A stretch of 64,000 nucleotides of DNA from Chromohalobacter marismortui (GTDB lineage: Bacteria > Pseudomonadota > Gammaproteobacteria > Pseudomonadales > Halomonadaceae): positions 124,001 through 188,000 of the forward strand of contig NZ_SOBR01000003.1 in assembly GCF_004364315.1 (NCBI RefSeq), written 5' to 3'. The notes below the pieces were generated by a model. It worked only from the letters and a program-made list of their open reading frames with translations. It was not told the DNA's origin and made no database searches. Positions 43,963 through 54,762 of the stretch are shown here, one piece after another (position 1 is the stretch's first letter; every line of letters starts with the position of its first letter). The position numbers were made by a program, and so were the translations under genes.

Positions 43963-45165
43963 TCAGGCCGCCCCTTCCACCAGCGCCTTCACCCTCTCGA
44001 CGATATGCGCGCCGATGGGAATCGCCGAGGTGGCGGCCGGCGACGGCGCATTGCAGACGTTGACGCTGCGTCGCGTGTTGACGAACAGGAAGTCGTCGAT
44101 CATCTTGCCGTCCTTGGCGACCGCCTGGGCACGCACTCCGGCCGGGTAGGGACGCAGGTCGTCGCGGGTCAAGCCGGGACAATACTTGCGGACTTCCTCG
44201 AGATAACCACCCTTGAAAAGCGAGTTCTTCATCTCGTGAAGGCCCGGCTTGAGGTTGGCTCGCAGCACCTTGCGAATGCCGGGATCGCCGGCCATCGCCG
44301 CCAAGTCGCCGAACGACACGTCGCGCTTGCGATAACCTTCGCGCTTGAAGGCCAGCACGGCGTTCGGCCCCACGGTCACGGTGCCGTCGATCATCCGCGT
44401 GAGGTGCACGCCGAGAAACGGCATCGCAGGGTCGGGAATCGGGTAGATCAGGTGATTGACGATGCGGTCGTGCTCGGGCGGTAACAGGTAATACTCGCCC
44501 CGGAACGGGCAGATGCTGAACGCGGGCGTGACGCCCAGCATGCGTACCACGCGATCCGCCATCAGCCCCGAGCACGACACCAGATGACGCGTGGTGAACA
44601 TGCCCTGATCGGTGGTGACCACGACCTCTTTGCTGCGCTCTTCGAGTGCTGTCACCGGCGCGGCGTAACGTATCTCGCCGCCGGCTTTCTCGAACACCTC
44701 GGCCATCTTGGCGGTAATCTGACGATAGTCGACGATGCCGCTGGCGGAGACGAAGATGCCCCCCTGCCCGGTGATGTTGGGCTCGCGCTCGCGGAGTTGA
44801 TCGGCGTCGAGCCATTCGCGTTCCAGTCCGTTGGCCGCGGTGCGCTCCCACAGCGCCTGCATGCGCTGCATTTCCACTTCGTTAGTGGCGACCAGCAGCT
44901 TGCCGCAGCTCTCATGGGCGATGCCGTGAGTGTCGCAAAACGCCTTGGTGGCGCGATTGCCTTCCAGGCAAAAACGCGCCTTGAGGCTCCCCGGCGTGTA
45001 ATAGACGCCCGCATGGATTACCCCGCTGTTGTGGCCGGTCTGGTGATGCGCCGGGCCACTTTCCTTCTCGACGAGCAATATACGCTTGTCGGGATAGGCC
45101 TCGATGAGTTGCATGGCGGTGGACATCCCCAGGATGCCGCCGCCGATGATGATGAAATCGTACAC
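43963..45165 (-). CDS. lhgO: L-2-hydroxyglutarate dehydrogenase/oxidase LhgO
   Basis: A 400-aa FAD-dependent enzyme that oxidises L-2-hydroxyglutarate to 2-oxoglutarate, feeding electrons to the quinone pool. The FAD-binding N-terminus FIIIGGGILGMSTAMQLIEAYPDKRILLVEKE and HQTGHNSGVIHAGVYYTPGSLKA closely match E. coli LhgO (YgaF). The start is GTG. It lies 95 bases downstream of glaH/csiD, whose product it consumes, so the pair forms a glutarate-to-2-oxoglutarate route. gabDTP, which follow in E. coli, are absent here. Confidence 0.95.
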   Translation of the reverse strand: MYDFIIIGGGILGMSTAMQLIEAYPDKRILLVEKESGPAHHQTGHNSGVIHAGVYYTPGSLKARFCLEGNRATKAFCDTHGIAHESCGKLLVATNEVEMQRMQALWERTAANGLEREWLDADQLREREPNITGQGGIFVSASGIVDYRQITAKMAEVFEKAGGEIRYAAPVTALEERSKEVVVTTDQGMFTTRHLVSCSGLMADRVVRMLGVTPAFSICPFRGEYYLLPPEHDRIVNHLIYPIPDPAMPFLGVHLTRMIDGTVTVGPNAVLAFKREGYRKRDVSFGDLAAMAGDPGIRKVLRANLKPGLHEMKNSLFKGGYLEEVRKYCPGLTRDDLRPYPAGVRAQAVAKDGKMIDDFLFVNTRRSVNVCNAPSPAATSAIPIGAHIVERVKALVEGAA

Positions 45166-45260
45166 CGCGTTCTCGCTTGTCAGAATCGAATCGTTACAGC
45201 CTGCGCAACGCCTGGTCAGCGTTCAAGACATCCCTCACTCATCGCGTATCCACGACCCAC

Positions 45261-46223
45261 TCAGGTGTGCTTGGGGTTGGCCAGCGTCTGCTTGTGCGTG
45301 AAGTAACCGCGCTGGCGCATCAACTCACGGCGCAGCTCGGGGTGCGGCGTGAAACGGTCACGCCCATGCAGCCAGAAGTGATTGTTGATGAGCAGGAAAC
45401 TACCGATGGGGACCGGTACGGAGAGCCGCGCCTCGCTGCTTTCCAGCGACTCGGACAGCTCGCACAGCCAATTGCCCTCTTCGAAATCGCGTGGCTGCAC
45501 GAACTGGTCGATGTAGGACATCACCGGACGCCCCTCGGCATCGACACCGAACACGGCATGATGGACATCCTTGCCGACGTTCTTGCTTGGCGGTGCCGTC
45601 CAGCGCATGTCGCGACGTGCCATGGGATGTGCGTGAAAACGCTCGAGATCCGCCCAATCGTCGAGATGCAGCAACAGCGAATTGCCCCCCTGCATGTGCT
45701 GCTCGTCGATTTTCATCATCAACACGTAGTCGGTGTCCTGCTCGACGAAGGTGCCGTCGTTATGCAGCTCCATCACGCGATGCGGCTGACGCAGATAGCT
45801 GTCGGAATCATCGACGTTCTTGACCACGAAGCGCGCGTAATATTGTCCGCTCATGGCATCGAAGTTGGAACGTCCGATGCAATGCGCCACCGCCGTGGCC
45901 ACCTTCACCATGTCGTCGGCCTGCGCCACTTCATCGAGCCCTTCCGGCGTCACCAGCAGGCCACCGGTGGCACGGTCCACCAGGGTATCCACCAGCCAAG
46001 GCTGGAGCGTATTGGCGCACAGGTCATCGAGAATTTTCGCGACACGAAAACGCAGCATCGACTTGTACTCAAGCGCCTGAATCGGCCATTCGGCGGTGGC
46101 GTCGAGGAAGGCATGCACGGTTGCCGCATCCAGGGTCAGCTGCAACAAGCGCGGCGATTGGGCGGAAGGCGCGGCGCTGAATCCCTGAGGGGCGCGATCG
46201 GCAAGAGTATTAAGGGCAGTCAT
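45261..46223 (-). CDS. glaH: Glutarate 2-hydroxylase GlaH (CsiD)
   Basis: A 320-aa Fe(II)/2-oxoglutarate-dependent dioxygenase that hydroxylates glutarate to L-2-hydroxyglutarate. The facial triad is visible: His154 and Asp156 in ELHNDGTF and the distal His286 in [12 protein letters not shown], followed by the 2-oxoglutarate-binding Arg. Other family blocks are [18 protein letters not shown] and [23 protein letters not shown] precedes the ATG. It is the first gene of the operon with lhgO and is divergent from its likely regulator. Confidence 0.95.
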   Translation of the reverse strand: MTALNTLADRAPQGFSAAPSAQSPRLLQLTLDAATVHAFLDATAEWPIQALEYKSMLRFRVAKILDDLCANTLQPWLVDTLVDRATGGLLVTPEGLDEVAQADDMVKVATAVAHCIGRSNFDAMSGQYYARFVVKNVDDSDSYLRQPHRVMELHNDGTFVEQDTDYVLMMKIDEQHMQGGNSLLLHLDDWADLERFHAHPMARRDMRWTAPPSKNVGKDVHHAVFGVDAEGRPVMSYIDQFVQPRDFEEGNWLCELSESLESSEARLSVPVPIGSFLLINNHFWLHGRDRFTPHPELRRELMRQRGYFTHKQTLANPKHT

Positions 46224-46250
46224 GAGCGGTCTCCGTGTTGTTTTGGATGC

Positions 46251-46278
46251 TTTATAAAAATATCTACATTTTTATAAA
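46251..46278. promoter_or_regulatory. Long inverted repeat, candidate operator for the glaH regulator
   Basis: TTTATAAAAAT-ATCTAC-ATTTTTATAAA: perfect 11-base arms with a six-base spacer, 28 bases upstream of glaH in the 149-base divergent region. Length and symmetry suit a dimeric GntR repressor, and its AT-rich sequence could overlap the -10 region of glaH. Confidence 0.65.
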
Positions 46279-46372
46279 ACGTCAAAATTATACCCATGCA
46301 TCGACGCAAGAACGTTCCCGCGTCCGAGGACGTCCGGTATCATGATGACCACATTCCGTTGGAACCGCTCCC

Positions 46373-47062
46373 ATGACCCGTGCTTCTCCGCGCCCTAACC
46401 TCGCCATCGGCGCGTACCGACACCTTAAACGCGACATCATTCGTGGCGTCTATGCGCCGGGCGAAAAGTTGCGCATGAGCGATCTGAAGACGCGCTACGA
46501 TCTCGGCGTGGGCCCCATGCGCGAAGCGCTGTCGCAATTGGTCGGCGAGCGTCTGGTGACAACGGTCAGCCAACGCGGTTATCGCGTCGCCGAGATGTCG
46601 ATCAAGGAACTCGAAGAGCTGTACGACGCACGCGCACAGCTGGAAGGCTTGATACTGGAACTGGCCATCGCCCGGGGCGGCGACGACTGGGAGGCAGAGA
46701 TCCTGGCCAAGGCGCATGCCTTGAGCAAGGTCGTGGAAGTGCATAGCGCCGAGGACATGCTGGAGGTCTGGGACAGGCGCCATCAAGCGTTTCATAGCGC
46801 CATCGCGACCGGCTGCGACTCGCCGCATCTGCTGCAGGCACGCACCTGGTTATTCGACCAAGCCGAACGCTACCGTCACCTGTGGCTATGCCAGACGGTG
46901 TTCTCCGATGCCGCGCTGGACACCAAGCGCCGCGAGCACGCCGCGTTGACCGACACCATCCTCGCGCGTGACACGGCGGCCGCGCGCGCGAGGATGCGTG
47001 AACATCTCATGTCACCGGTACCGATCATCAAGCGCGTATTGCAGCAGCGGGGGCTGGCATGA
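46373..47062 (+). CDS. glaR: GntR-family regulator of glutarate catabolism (GlaR/CsiR-like)
   Basis: A 229-aa transcription factor. The N-terminal winged helix includes YRHLKRDIIRGVYAPGEKLRMSDLKTRYDLGVGPMREALSQLVGERLV, the GntR signature. The C-terminal FCD all-helical ligand domain (about 85-220) contains the metal-site-type His residues (DRRHQAFHSAI, RREHAAL). Divergent orientation to glaH-lhgO matches E. coli GlaR, which represses until glutarate binds. The effector is inferred from that context. Confidence 0.85.
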   Translation: MTRASPRPNLAIGAYRHLKRDIIRGVYAPGEKLRMSDLKTRYDLGVGPMREALSQLVGERLVTTVSQRGYRVAEMSIKELEELYDARAQLEGLILELAIARGGDDWEAEILAKAHALSKVVEVHSAEDMLEVWDRRHQAFHSAIATGCDSPHLLQARTWLFDQAERYRHLWLCQTVFSDAALDTKRREHAALTDTILARDTAAARARMREHLMSPVPIIKRVLQQRGLA

Positions 47063-47270
47063 CCCCGCGGGTCCACCAGCGCTCGCCGCGCTATCGTGCC
47101 TCGCGTCCGTCGACCATGCGCCGATCCGAATGTCGGCTCGTTACATCGCGTCACTTTTCACTAACGAACCCTTTCGCGTTCTGATCCAAGCGTTACGGGC
47201 TGGAAATTCGGTTCATTCTGCCGCCTCAGCCATGGACCTCCATCGCGCCTACTACTTTTTGCTTAATTAA

Positions 47271-47290
47271 AAATGTTCGTTTTCGCGCCA
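47271..47290 (+). promoter_or_regulatory. Possible GlpR operator upstream of glpD
   Basis: AATGTTCGTTTTCGCGCCA lies 40-60 bases before glpD and resembles a GlpR (DeoR-family) site of the ATGTTCG-TTTTCG type, though the second half-site is degenerate. It is preceded by AT-rich sequence suitable for a promoter. The glpR gene is not in the window. Confidence 0.4.
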
Positions 47291-47328
47291 CAATGATTGC
47301 AACCGAATACCAGTGAGCGGATCCGAAC

Positions 47329-48849
47329 ATGCACAACGTCATCTACGACCTGATCGTCATCGGCGGCGGTATCAACGGTGCAGGTATCGCCCGTGATGCG
47401 GCAGGCCGAGGACTTTCGGTACTCCTCGTCGAGGCAGACGATCTCGCCAGCCACACTTCATCGGCGTCGACCAAGCTGATCCACGGTGGCTTGCGCTATC
47501 TCGAGCAGTACGAGTTCAAGCTCGTGGCCAAGGCGCTTTCCGAACGCGAAATACTGCTCAAGGCCGCGCCACACATCATCTGGCCGATGCGTTTCATTCT
47601 GCCCCACCAGAAACATCTACGGCCGGCCTGGATGATTCGAACCGGGCTTTTCATGTACGACCACCTGGGGGGACGACAAACCCTGGCCGGCTCGCATGGC
47701 CTCAAGTTCGCCGACCATCCGACCGGGAAGCCACTCAAATCCGAGTTCACCAAGGGGTTCGCCTATTCGGATGCCTGGGTCCAGGATGCCCGCCTGGTGG
47801 TGCTCAACTGCATGGATGCGGCCAGCCGCGGGGCCTGCATCATGACGCGCACGCGTGCCGAAGCCGCAGTACGCGGCAACCAGGAATGGACCGTCACGCT
47901 GCGCACCGCCGAAGACGCCACGTTGCAGGTCGCCGCACGCGGACTGGTCAATGCGGCCGGGCCCTGGGCGGTGCGTTTTCTCGACGACGTCGCCTCCCAG
48001 GCTCACCCGTATTCGCTGCGCCTGATCAAGGGTAGCCATATCGTCGTCAATAAGCTGTTCGACCACGACTATGCCTATATCTTCCAGCAGCCCGATGGCC
48101 GCATCGTGTTCGCCATCCCCTACGAGCAGGATTTCACCCTCATCGGGACGACCGATGTCGAGCATCGAGGCGCTCCCGGCGAGATCGCCATCGAAGAAGA
48201 CGAAACCGATTATCTATGCGAGTCGGCCAATCGCTATTTCGAACAGCCTATCGGGCCCGACGATGTCGTCTGGAGCTACTCTGGGGTACGCCCACTGCTC
48301 GATGACCGCGAGGACAACGCCAGCGAGATTACCCGCGATTACCGTATCCAACTCGATGCCTCCGGCGGCGCCCCATTGCTCAGCGTCTTCGGCGGCAAGC
48401 TGACGACCTATCGACGGCTGGCCGAGGACGCCGTCGATCAATTGGCACCTGAACTCGGCCACCAGGAAAAAGCCTGGACCGGCACAGGCCATCCACTCCC
48501 CGGTGGCGAAGAAGCGAAGCCACAGCACCTGTTCGAGTCACTCCAGGCCAGTCACCCGTTCCTCCCGCTGGGCATGGCCAATCGCATGGTCTTCAACTAC
48601 GGCACACGGGTCACGAGCATCGTCGGCGATGCAAAAAGTCTGGACGAACTGGGGGAGCATTTTGGTGCCGACCTGTATGCCGCCGAAGTCGATTATCTAC
48701 GCGATCACGAATGGGCGCGCACCGCCGAGGACATTCTCTGGCGGCGATCCAAGCTGGGGTTACGTCTCGATGCCAACGAACAGCGCCGGCTCGCCGATTA
48801 CCTCGACCGTGCCTGCGCTAAGCCGACTCGAGCCGATTCGGAAACTTAG
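47329..48849 (+). CDS. glpD: Aerobic glycerol-3-phosphate dehydrogenase GlpD
   Basis: A 506-aa membrane-associated FAD enzyme oxidising glycerol 3-phosphate to dihydroxyacetone phosphate with electrons to quinone. The FAD motif DLIVIGGGINGAGIARDAAGRGLSVLLVE and SSASTKLIHGGLRYLE are diagnostic, as is IPYEQDFTLIGTTDVE. Length is standard. The regulon genes glpF and glpK follow on the same strand, 177 bases and further away. Confidence 0.97.
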   Translation: MHNVIYDLIVIGGGINGAGIARDAAGRGLSVLLVEADDLASHTSSASTKLIHGGLRYLEQYEFKLVAKALSEREILLKAAPHIIWPMRFILPHQKHLRPAWMIRTGLFMYDHLGGRQTLAGSHGLKFADHPTGKPLKSEFTKGFAYSDAWVQDARLVVLNCMDAASRGACIMTRTRAEAAVRGNQEWTVTLRTAEDATLQVAARGLVNAAGPWAVRFLDDVASQAHPYSLRLIKGSHIVVNKLFDHDYAYIFQQPDGRIVFAIPYEQDFTLIGTTDVEHRGAPGEIAIEEDETDYLCESANRYFEQPIGPDDVVWSYSGVRPLLDDREDNASEITRDYRIQLDASGGAPLLSVFGGKLTTYRRLAEDAVDQLAPELGHQEKAWTGTGHPLPGGEEAKPQHLFESLQASHPFLPLGMANRMVFNYGTRVTSIVGDAKSLDELGEHFGADLYAAEVDYLRDHEWARTAEDILWRRSKLGLRLDANEQRRLADYLDRACAKPTRADSET

Positions 48850-49026
48850 CCACCACCCCGGTCGTCATGAAGAACGACACCCACCAACGGCCATCTATAC
48901 GGATGGCGCAACGACGAGTAGCCAAAGCATGACGCGCCAGCCCATCGTTCACATCCCCATCGGCATCGCAGGCCATGCAGATCTCCCCGGCTCTAACCGT
49001 GATACGCATTACGAGGCAAGCGACTC

Positions 49027-49755
49027 ATGAGCGTCATAGAAACCATTCTGGTCCACGAGATCGCTGGCACGGCGTTCCTGACACTGCTGGGTTGCGGCGT
49101 AGTGGCCAACGTCCTGCTGAACAAGACGAACGGTAACGGCAGCGATGGCATCGTGATCTTCTTCGGCTGGGGGCTGGCCGTATTCTGCGCTGTGTACGTT
49201 GCCTACGATACCGGGGCGCATCTCAATCCAGCCGTGACGCTCGGCTTGCTGATTGGCCCGGCCAAAGAATATGCCGAGGGCATTCCGATCAACCTCGCCA
49301 CCACCGTCACCTATCTAGCAGCCGAATTCATCGGTGGCTTTCTAGGCGCTGTCGTTTGCTTTCTGGCATACAAGAAACAATACGACGACACCCAGGATGG
49401 CGCGCTCAAGCTCGCCACGTTCTCCACGGCACCGACCATCCGCTCCTATGCCTGGAATCTACTCAGCGAGATCATCGGCACCTTCGTGCTGATCTTCGTG
49501 ATCATCATGTTCGGCCACACACCATCCGGCCTCGGCCCCCTGGCGGTCGCCCTTCTGGTGGTCTCGATCGGGGCCTCGCTCGGCGGCCCCACCGGCTATG
49601 CCATCAATCCGGCGCGCGATCTCGGCCCACGCATCGCCCATGCCGTACTCCCTATCCAGAACAAGGGGTCTAACGATTGGCGCTATGCCTGGGTCCCGGT
49701 GGTCGGCCCCGTCATCGGTAGCGCAATGGCGGCACTGGTGGCTTACGTTTATTAA
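49027..49755 (+). CDS. glpF: Glycerol facilitator GlpF (aquaglyceroporin)
   Basis: A 242-aa inner-membrane channel of the MIP family. Both NPA boxes are present: HLNPAVT in the first half and INPARDLGPR in the second, the latter with the Arg of the selectivity filter and the Asp typical of glycerol channels. Six membrane segments are apparent. Slightly shorter than E. coli GlpF (281 aa). GlpK starts 48 bases later. Confidence 0.95.
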   Translation: MSVIETILVHEIAGTAFLTLLGCGVVANVLLNKTNGNGSDGIVIFFGWGLAVFCAVYVAYDTGAHLNPAVTLGLLIGPAKEYAEGIPINLATTVTYLAAEFIGGFLGAVVCFLAYKKQYDDTQDGALKLATFSTAPTIRSYAWNLLSEIIGTFVLIFVIIMFGHTPSGLGPLAVALLVVSIGASLGGPTGYAINPARDLGPRIAHAVLPIQNKGSNDWRYAWVPVVGPVIGSAMAALVAYVY

Positions 49756-51312
<1,557 letters not shown>

Positions 51313-51328
51313 ACCACAGGTTCCATGC

Positions 51329-53032
51329 TTATGGTGATAGCACTAACGCCCTGTCGCAACGCGGTAGGGCCTCACGCCGATGGGCGAACATCAGCACGGT
51401 ACGCCCGTCGAGCCAGGCGTCGAGACGTTCGGCCACCGTCGTCGCCGTGGTGGCGTCCAGCCCCGATAGAGGCTCATCGAGCAGTATCAGCGGGGCATCG
51501 CGCAGCACCACCCGCGCCAGCGCCACACGCCGGGCCTGGCCACCGGAAAGCTGACGCCCGGCTTCGCCGACCCAGGTCTCGAGCCCATGCGGCAGTTCGC
51601 GCGCCCAACCGTCAAGATCGACGATCCATAGCGCCTGCCACAGGGCACGTTCGACGGCCGCTTCATTCAGGTCGTGGTCGACCGGCAACCCAAGACGCAG
51701 GTTGTCGGCCAGGGAGGCGTGAAAGAGCTCGGTGTGCTGGGTCAGGTAGGCGAGCCGAGAACGCAATGCCTGCGGCGCCAGACTGCGTAGATCCTGCCCT
51801 GCCAACTGCACGTTGCCCGTGTCGGGGTCGAATGCGCGGACGACGAGCTGGGCAAGGCTCGACTTGCCGCTACCCGAGGGGCCCAGCACGGCGACACGCT
51901 CGCCGGCAGCCACGTGCAGGTTGACATCTTCCAGCGCAGGCGTGGTCCCCATACCCGGATAACGCAGCGTCACCGCCTCGAAGGTGAGCGAAGGCGACTC
52001 GGCGCTCGCCAGGGAGCCCTCAGCTTCGTCAGCTAGAGAACCCTCGCCTTCATCACTCGCAGGCGCCGCCTCGGCATTGAGCCGCGCGGCGGCCGTGCGC
52101 GTGGCTCCCAATTGCACGAAGGCGCCCGGCAGCATGGCGAGCCCTTCATTCAGCGCCAGCACCGCCAGTGGCAACATGCTCGCCACCGGCGCCGAAAGCT
52201 TGCCCGCAGCGAACGCAAGCAACGCCAAGCAGAGTATCGCCACGGCGGCGCCTTGCACGGTCAAGGTCACCAGCGCATTGCCCAGCGCGGTGCGGCGGCC
52301 CAGACGCCGCTGATCGTCGAGCAACGTCCGTTGCTCGCGTTCCACTCTCGCTCGGTGGGCACCGAGTACGCCGAAGGTGCGCAGCTCGGCCAGGCCCTGT
52401 AGATGCTCCAGGGCACGGACGCGCAGGCGTTCCAGCGTCTCGACGCGTCGCGCGCTGGGGCCGCGTCCCGCCAGGGCCATGCCCAGCGTGACGATCACCC
52501 ATAACGGCAGCATGATCGCCAGCAGCACGCCCCCCAGGGCCGGCATGGCCAGCGCCAGGATGCCGCCAACGACGAGAATCGCCAGCAGCCCCACCAACGG
52601 CGGCGCCAGCAGACGCAGATAGAGATTGTCGAGCGCGTCGATGTCGGCGGTCAGCCGATTGAGCCATTCGCCGGCGCGATAACGCGCCAGTTCACGGCCC
52701 GATAGCCGTGACAAACCGGCGAAGGTGCGCCCGCGAATATCCGCCAGCAGGCGCAGCACGGTGTCGTGATTGTAAAGACGTTCGGCGTAACGCGCGGCGG
52801 TACGCCCCACGGCAAAGAAGCGAATGCCGCTCCCCGGCGTAAAGACGTCGATCGTCGCCGTTCCGCCCGCCGCGAGAATCATCCCGGTCAACCCTGTCGC
52901 GGTGATGAACCACCCCGATAACGTCAGCAGCCCGATGGCGAACAGCAGCGTCGCCAGCATCAGCAATGCCCCGAGCAGCAAGCGGATGCGTCGCTCGCCC
53001 ATCAGGCGCAACCAGGGTACCAGCGCCGTCAT
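51329..53032 (-). CDS. cydC: Heterodimeric ABC exporter subunit CydC
   Basis: A 567-aa half-transporter. The membrane domain (~15-300) includes LLTLSGWFITATGL, a CydC-typical segment. The ABC domain has Walker A GPSGSGKSS, signature LSGGQARRVALARV and Walker B LILLDEPLSGLD. With CydD it exports glutathione/cysteine or related reductant needed for bd oxidase assembly. The ATG at 53032 (MTALVPWLRL, with AAGGA upstream) fits homologues better than the ATG at 53047 that overlaps cydD. An Asp/Glu/Ser-rich linker (SDEGEGSLADEAEGSLASAE) is an unusual local repeat. Confidence 0.93.
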   Translation of the reverse strand: MTALVPWLRLMGERRIRLLLGALLMLATLLFAIGLLTLSGWFITATGLTGMILAAGGTATIDVFTPGSGIRFFAVGRTAARYAERLYNHDTVLRLLADIRGRTFAGLSRLSGRELARYRAGEWLNRLTADIDALDNLYLRLLAPPLVGLLAILVVGGILALAMPALGGVLLAIMLPLWVIVTLGMALAGRGPSARRVETLERLRVRALEHLQGLAELRTFGVLGAHRARVEREQRTLLDDQRRLGRRTALGNALVTLTVQGAAVAILCLALLAFAAGKLSAPVASMLPLAVLALNEGLAMLPGAFVQLGATRTAAARLNAEAAPASDEGEGSLADEAEGSLASAESPSLTFEAVTLRYPGMGTTPALEDVNLHVAAGERVAVLGPSGSGKSSLAQLVVRAFDPDTGNVQLAGQDLRSLAPQALRSRLAYLTQHTELFHASLADNLRLGLPVDHDLNEAAVERALWQALWIVDLDGWARELPHGLETWVGEAGRQLSGGQARRVALARVVLRDAPLILLDEPLSGLDATTATTVAERLDAWLDGRTVLMFAHRREALPRCDRALVLSP

Positions 53033-53043
53033 ATTGGATTCCT

Positions 53044-54759
53044 TCATGACGAGACCTCCGACGATGCGGGTACTGCGTGTGCATGCAACTGCCCTGCGTA
53101 GAGACGCAGCACACGGTCGGCCATGCCCATCACGGCGGGATGGTGCGTGGCGATGATCAGCGTGCGGCCTTGCGCAGCCAGTTGCGTCAGCCCCTCGATC
53201 ACACGGCGCTCGCTGTCGGGATCGAGGCTGGCCGTGGGTTCGTCGAGCAGTACCAACGGGGCATCACTGAGAAACACCCGGGCCAACGCCAGGCGACTGG
53301 CCTGCCCACCCGATAGCCCCAGGCCGCGTTCGCCGAGAGACGTGTCGAGCCCTTGGGGTAAGGCGCTCAGCAGATCCCCGAGCTGCGCCGCGCTCAGCGC
53401 CTCGCGCAACCGATCGTCACTGGCATCGGGCGCGACCAGGCGCAAATTCTCGGCCAACGTACCTTGCATCAAGAACGGGCGTTGATCGAGCCAGGCCAGG
53501 CCTGTCGCCGCACGCAATGCCACTTCGCCCGCCTCGGCATCGACGAAGCCGGCGAGCAACTGCAGCAATGTCGACTTGCCGGCCCCCGACGGACCGATCA
53601 GCGCCACCACCTCACCCTCGGCGATATCGAGATCGAGCGGCCCCAGCACCCTACCGCGCCCGGCATGCGCCACACTGACATCGGTCAGACGCACCCGCAG
53701 CGGCAGCGTGCCGTCGAGTTCACTGTCCAGAGACTCCATACGCAGGCCTTGTGGTGGCGTCTGCGCCAGCAGTGTACGCAAGCCCTCGGCCGCGCCCAGG
53801 GCACTGGCGCGGTCATGATAATGCTGGGCAAGCAAGCGCAGCGGCTGGAAGAAATCCGGCGCCATGAACAGCAGGAACAATCCGCTGAACAGTGTCAGTT
53901 GATCGGCGGGACCGAACTGGATGTAGCCCAGCAGCCCGAAGCCGATGTAGATGGCGATCACCGCAATCGACACCGAGGCGAAGAATTCCAGCACCGCCGA
54001 GGAGAGAAACGCCACGCGTAGCGTTTTCATGCTGCGCCGCCGGTAGTCGTCGGCCACCGCCGTGACCTCCTCGGTGGCCTGACGAGTGCGCCCGAACAGC
54101 TGCAGGGTGGTCAGTCCGCGCACGCGGTCGAGAAAATGCCCCGCGAGACGCGTCATGGCCTGGAACTGCTGCTCATTGAGGCGCTGGGCGCCCATGCCGA
54201 TCAAGGCCATGAACAGCGGAATCAGCGGCGCTGCGATCAGGAAGAACGACGCCGCCAGCCAGTCCAGCGAAAATGCCACGCCGAGAAAGATCAGCGGCAA
54301 CACCACCGCCAGCGTGGCCTGGGGGACGTACCGCGCGATATAGCCTTCCAGCGCTTCGACCTGATCGACCAATTGCGCAGTACTGCCGGCACTATGCCGC
54401 TCGGCGAGATGCACCGGCCCCAGCGCCGCGAGATGATCGAGCACCCGGGCACGCACGCGTGCTTTGACGCGCAGCCCGGCTTCCAGAGCACTGGTTTCCT
54501 GAAGCCACTGCGCCACCGCGCGCACGATCACCGCGCCCGCCAGCGCCGCCGCATAAGGCCATAGCGTCATCAAGGGCGTGTCGTGGACCACGACCGCGCT
54601 GATCAACCACGCCATCAGGCCGAGTTGCGCGAGTGTGGCGAGCCCACCGATGACACCGGCGGCGACCGCCAGGCTCAGCCAGCCGCGTACCTCACGGGAT
54701 TGCGCGGCCAGCCATTGGCGCGACGCGCGCGCCGGGGTTTGTACTTGAGATCGAGACAC
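53044..54759 (-). CDS. cydD: Heterodimeric ABC exporter subunit CydD
   Basis: A 571-aa partner of CydC. The membrane domain shows the CydD-type segment FLLFMAPDFFQPLRLLAQHYHDRASALGAAE. The ABC domain has Walker A GPSGAGKSTLLQLL, signature LSGGQASRLALARVF and Walker B LVLLDEPTASLD. The start is GTG, four bases after the cydB stop. No Shine-Dalgarno is evident, suggesting translational coupling. Cotranscribed with the oxidase genes upstream. Confidence 0.94.
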   Translation of the reverse strand: MSRSQVQTPARASRQWLAAQSREVRGWLSLAVAAGVIGGLATLAQLGLMAWLISAVVVHDTPLMTLWPYAAALAGAVIVRAVAQWLQETSALEAGLRVKARVRARVLDHLAALGPVHLAERHSAGSTAQLVDQVEALEGYIARYVPQATLAVVLPLIFLGVAFSLDWLAASFFLIAAPLIPLFMALIGMGAQRLNEQQFQAMTRLAGHFLDRVRGLTTLQLFGRTRQATEEVTAVADDYRRRSMKTLRVAFLSSAVLEFFASVSIAVIAIYIGFGLLGYIQFGPADQLTLFSGLFLLFMAPDFFQPLRLLAQHYHDRASALGAAEGLRTLLAQTPPQGLRMESLDSELDGTLPLRVRLTDVSVAHAGRGRVLGPLDLDIAEGEVVALIGPSGAGKSTLLQLLAGFVDAEAGEVALRAATGLAWLDQRPFLMQGTLAENLRLVAPDASDDRLREALSAAQLGDLLSALPQGLDTSLGERGLGLSGGQASRLALARVFLSDAPLVLLDEPTASLDPDSERRVIEGLTQLAAQGRTLIIATHHPAVMGMADRVLRLYAGQLHAHAVPASSEVSS

Positions 54760-54762
54760 GGC

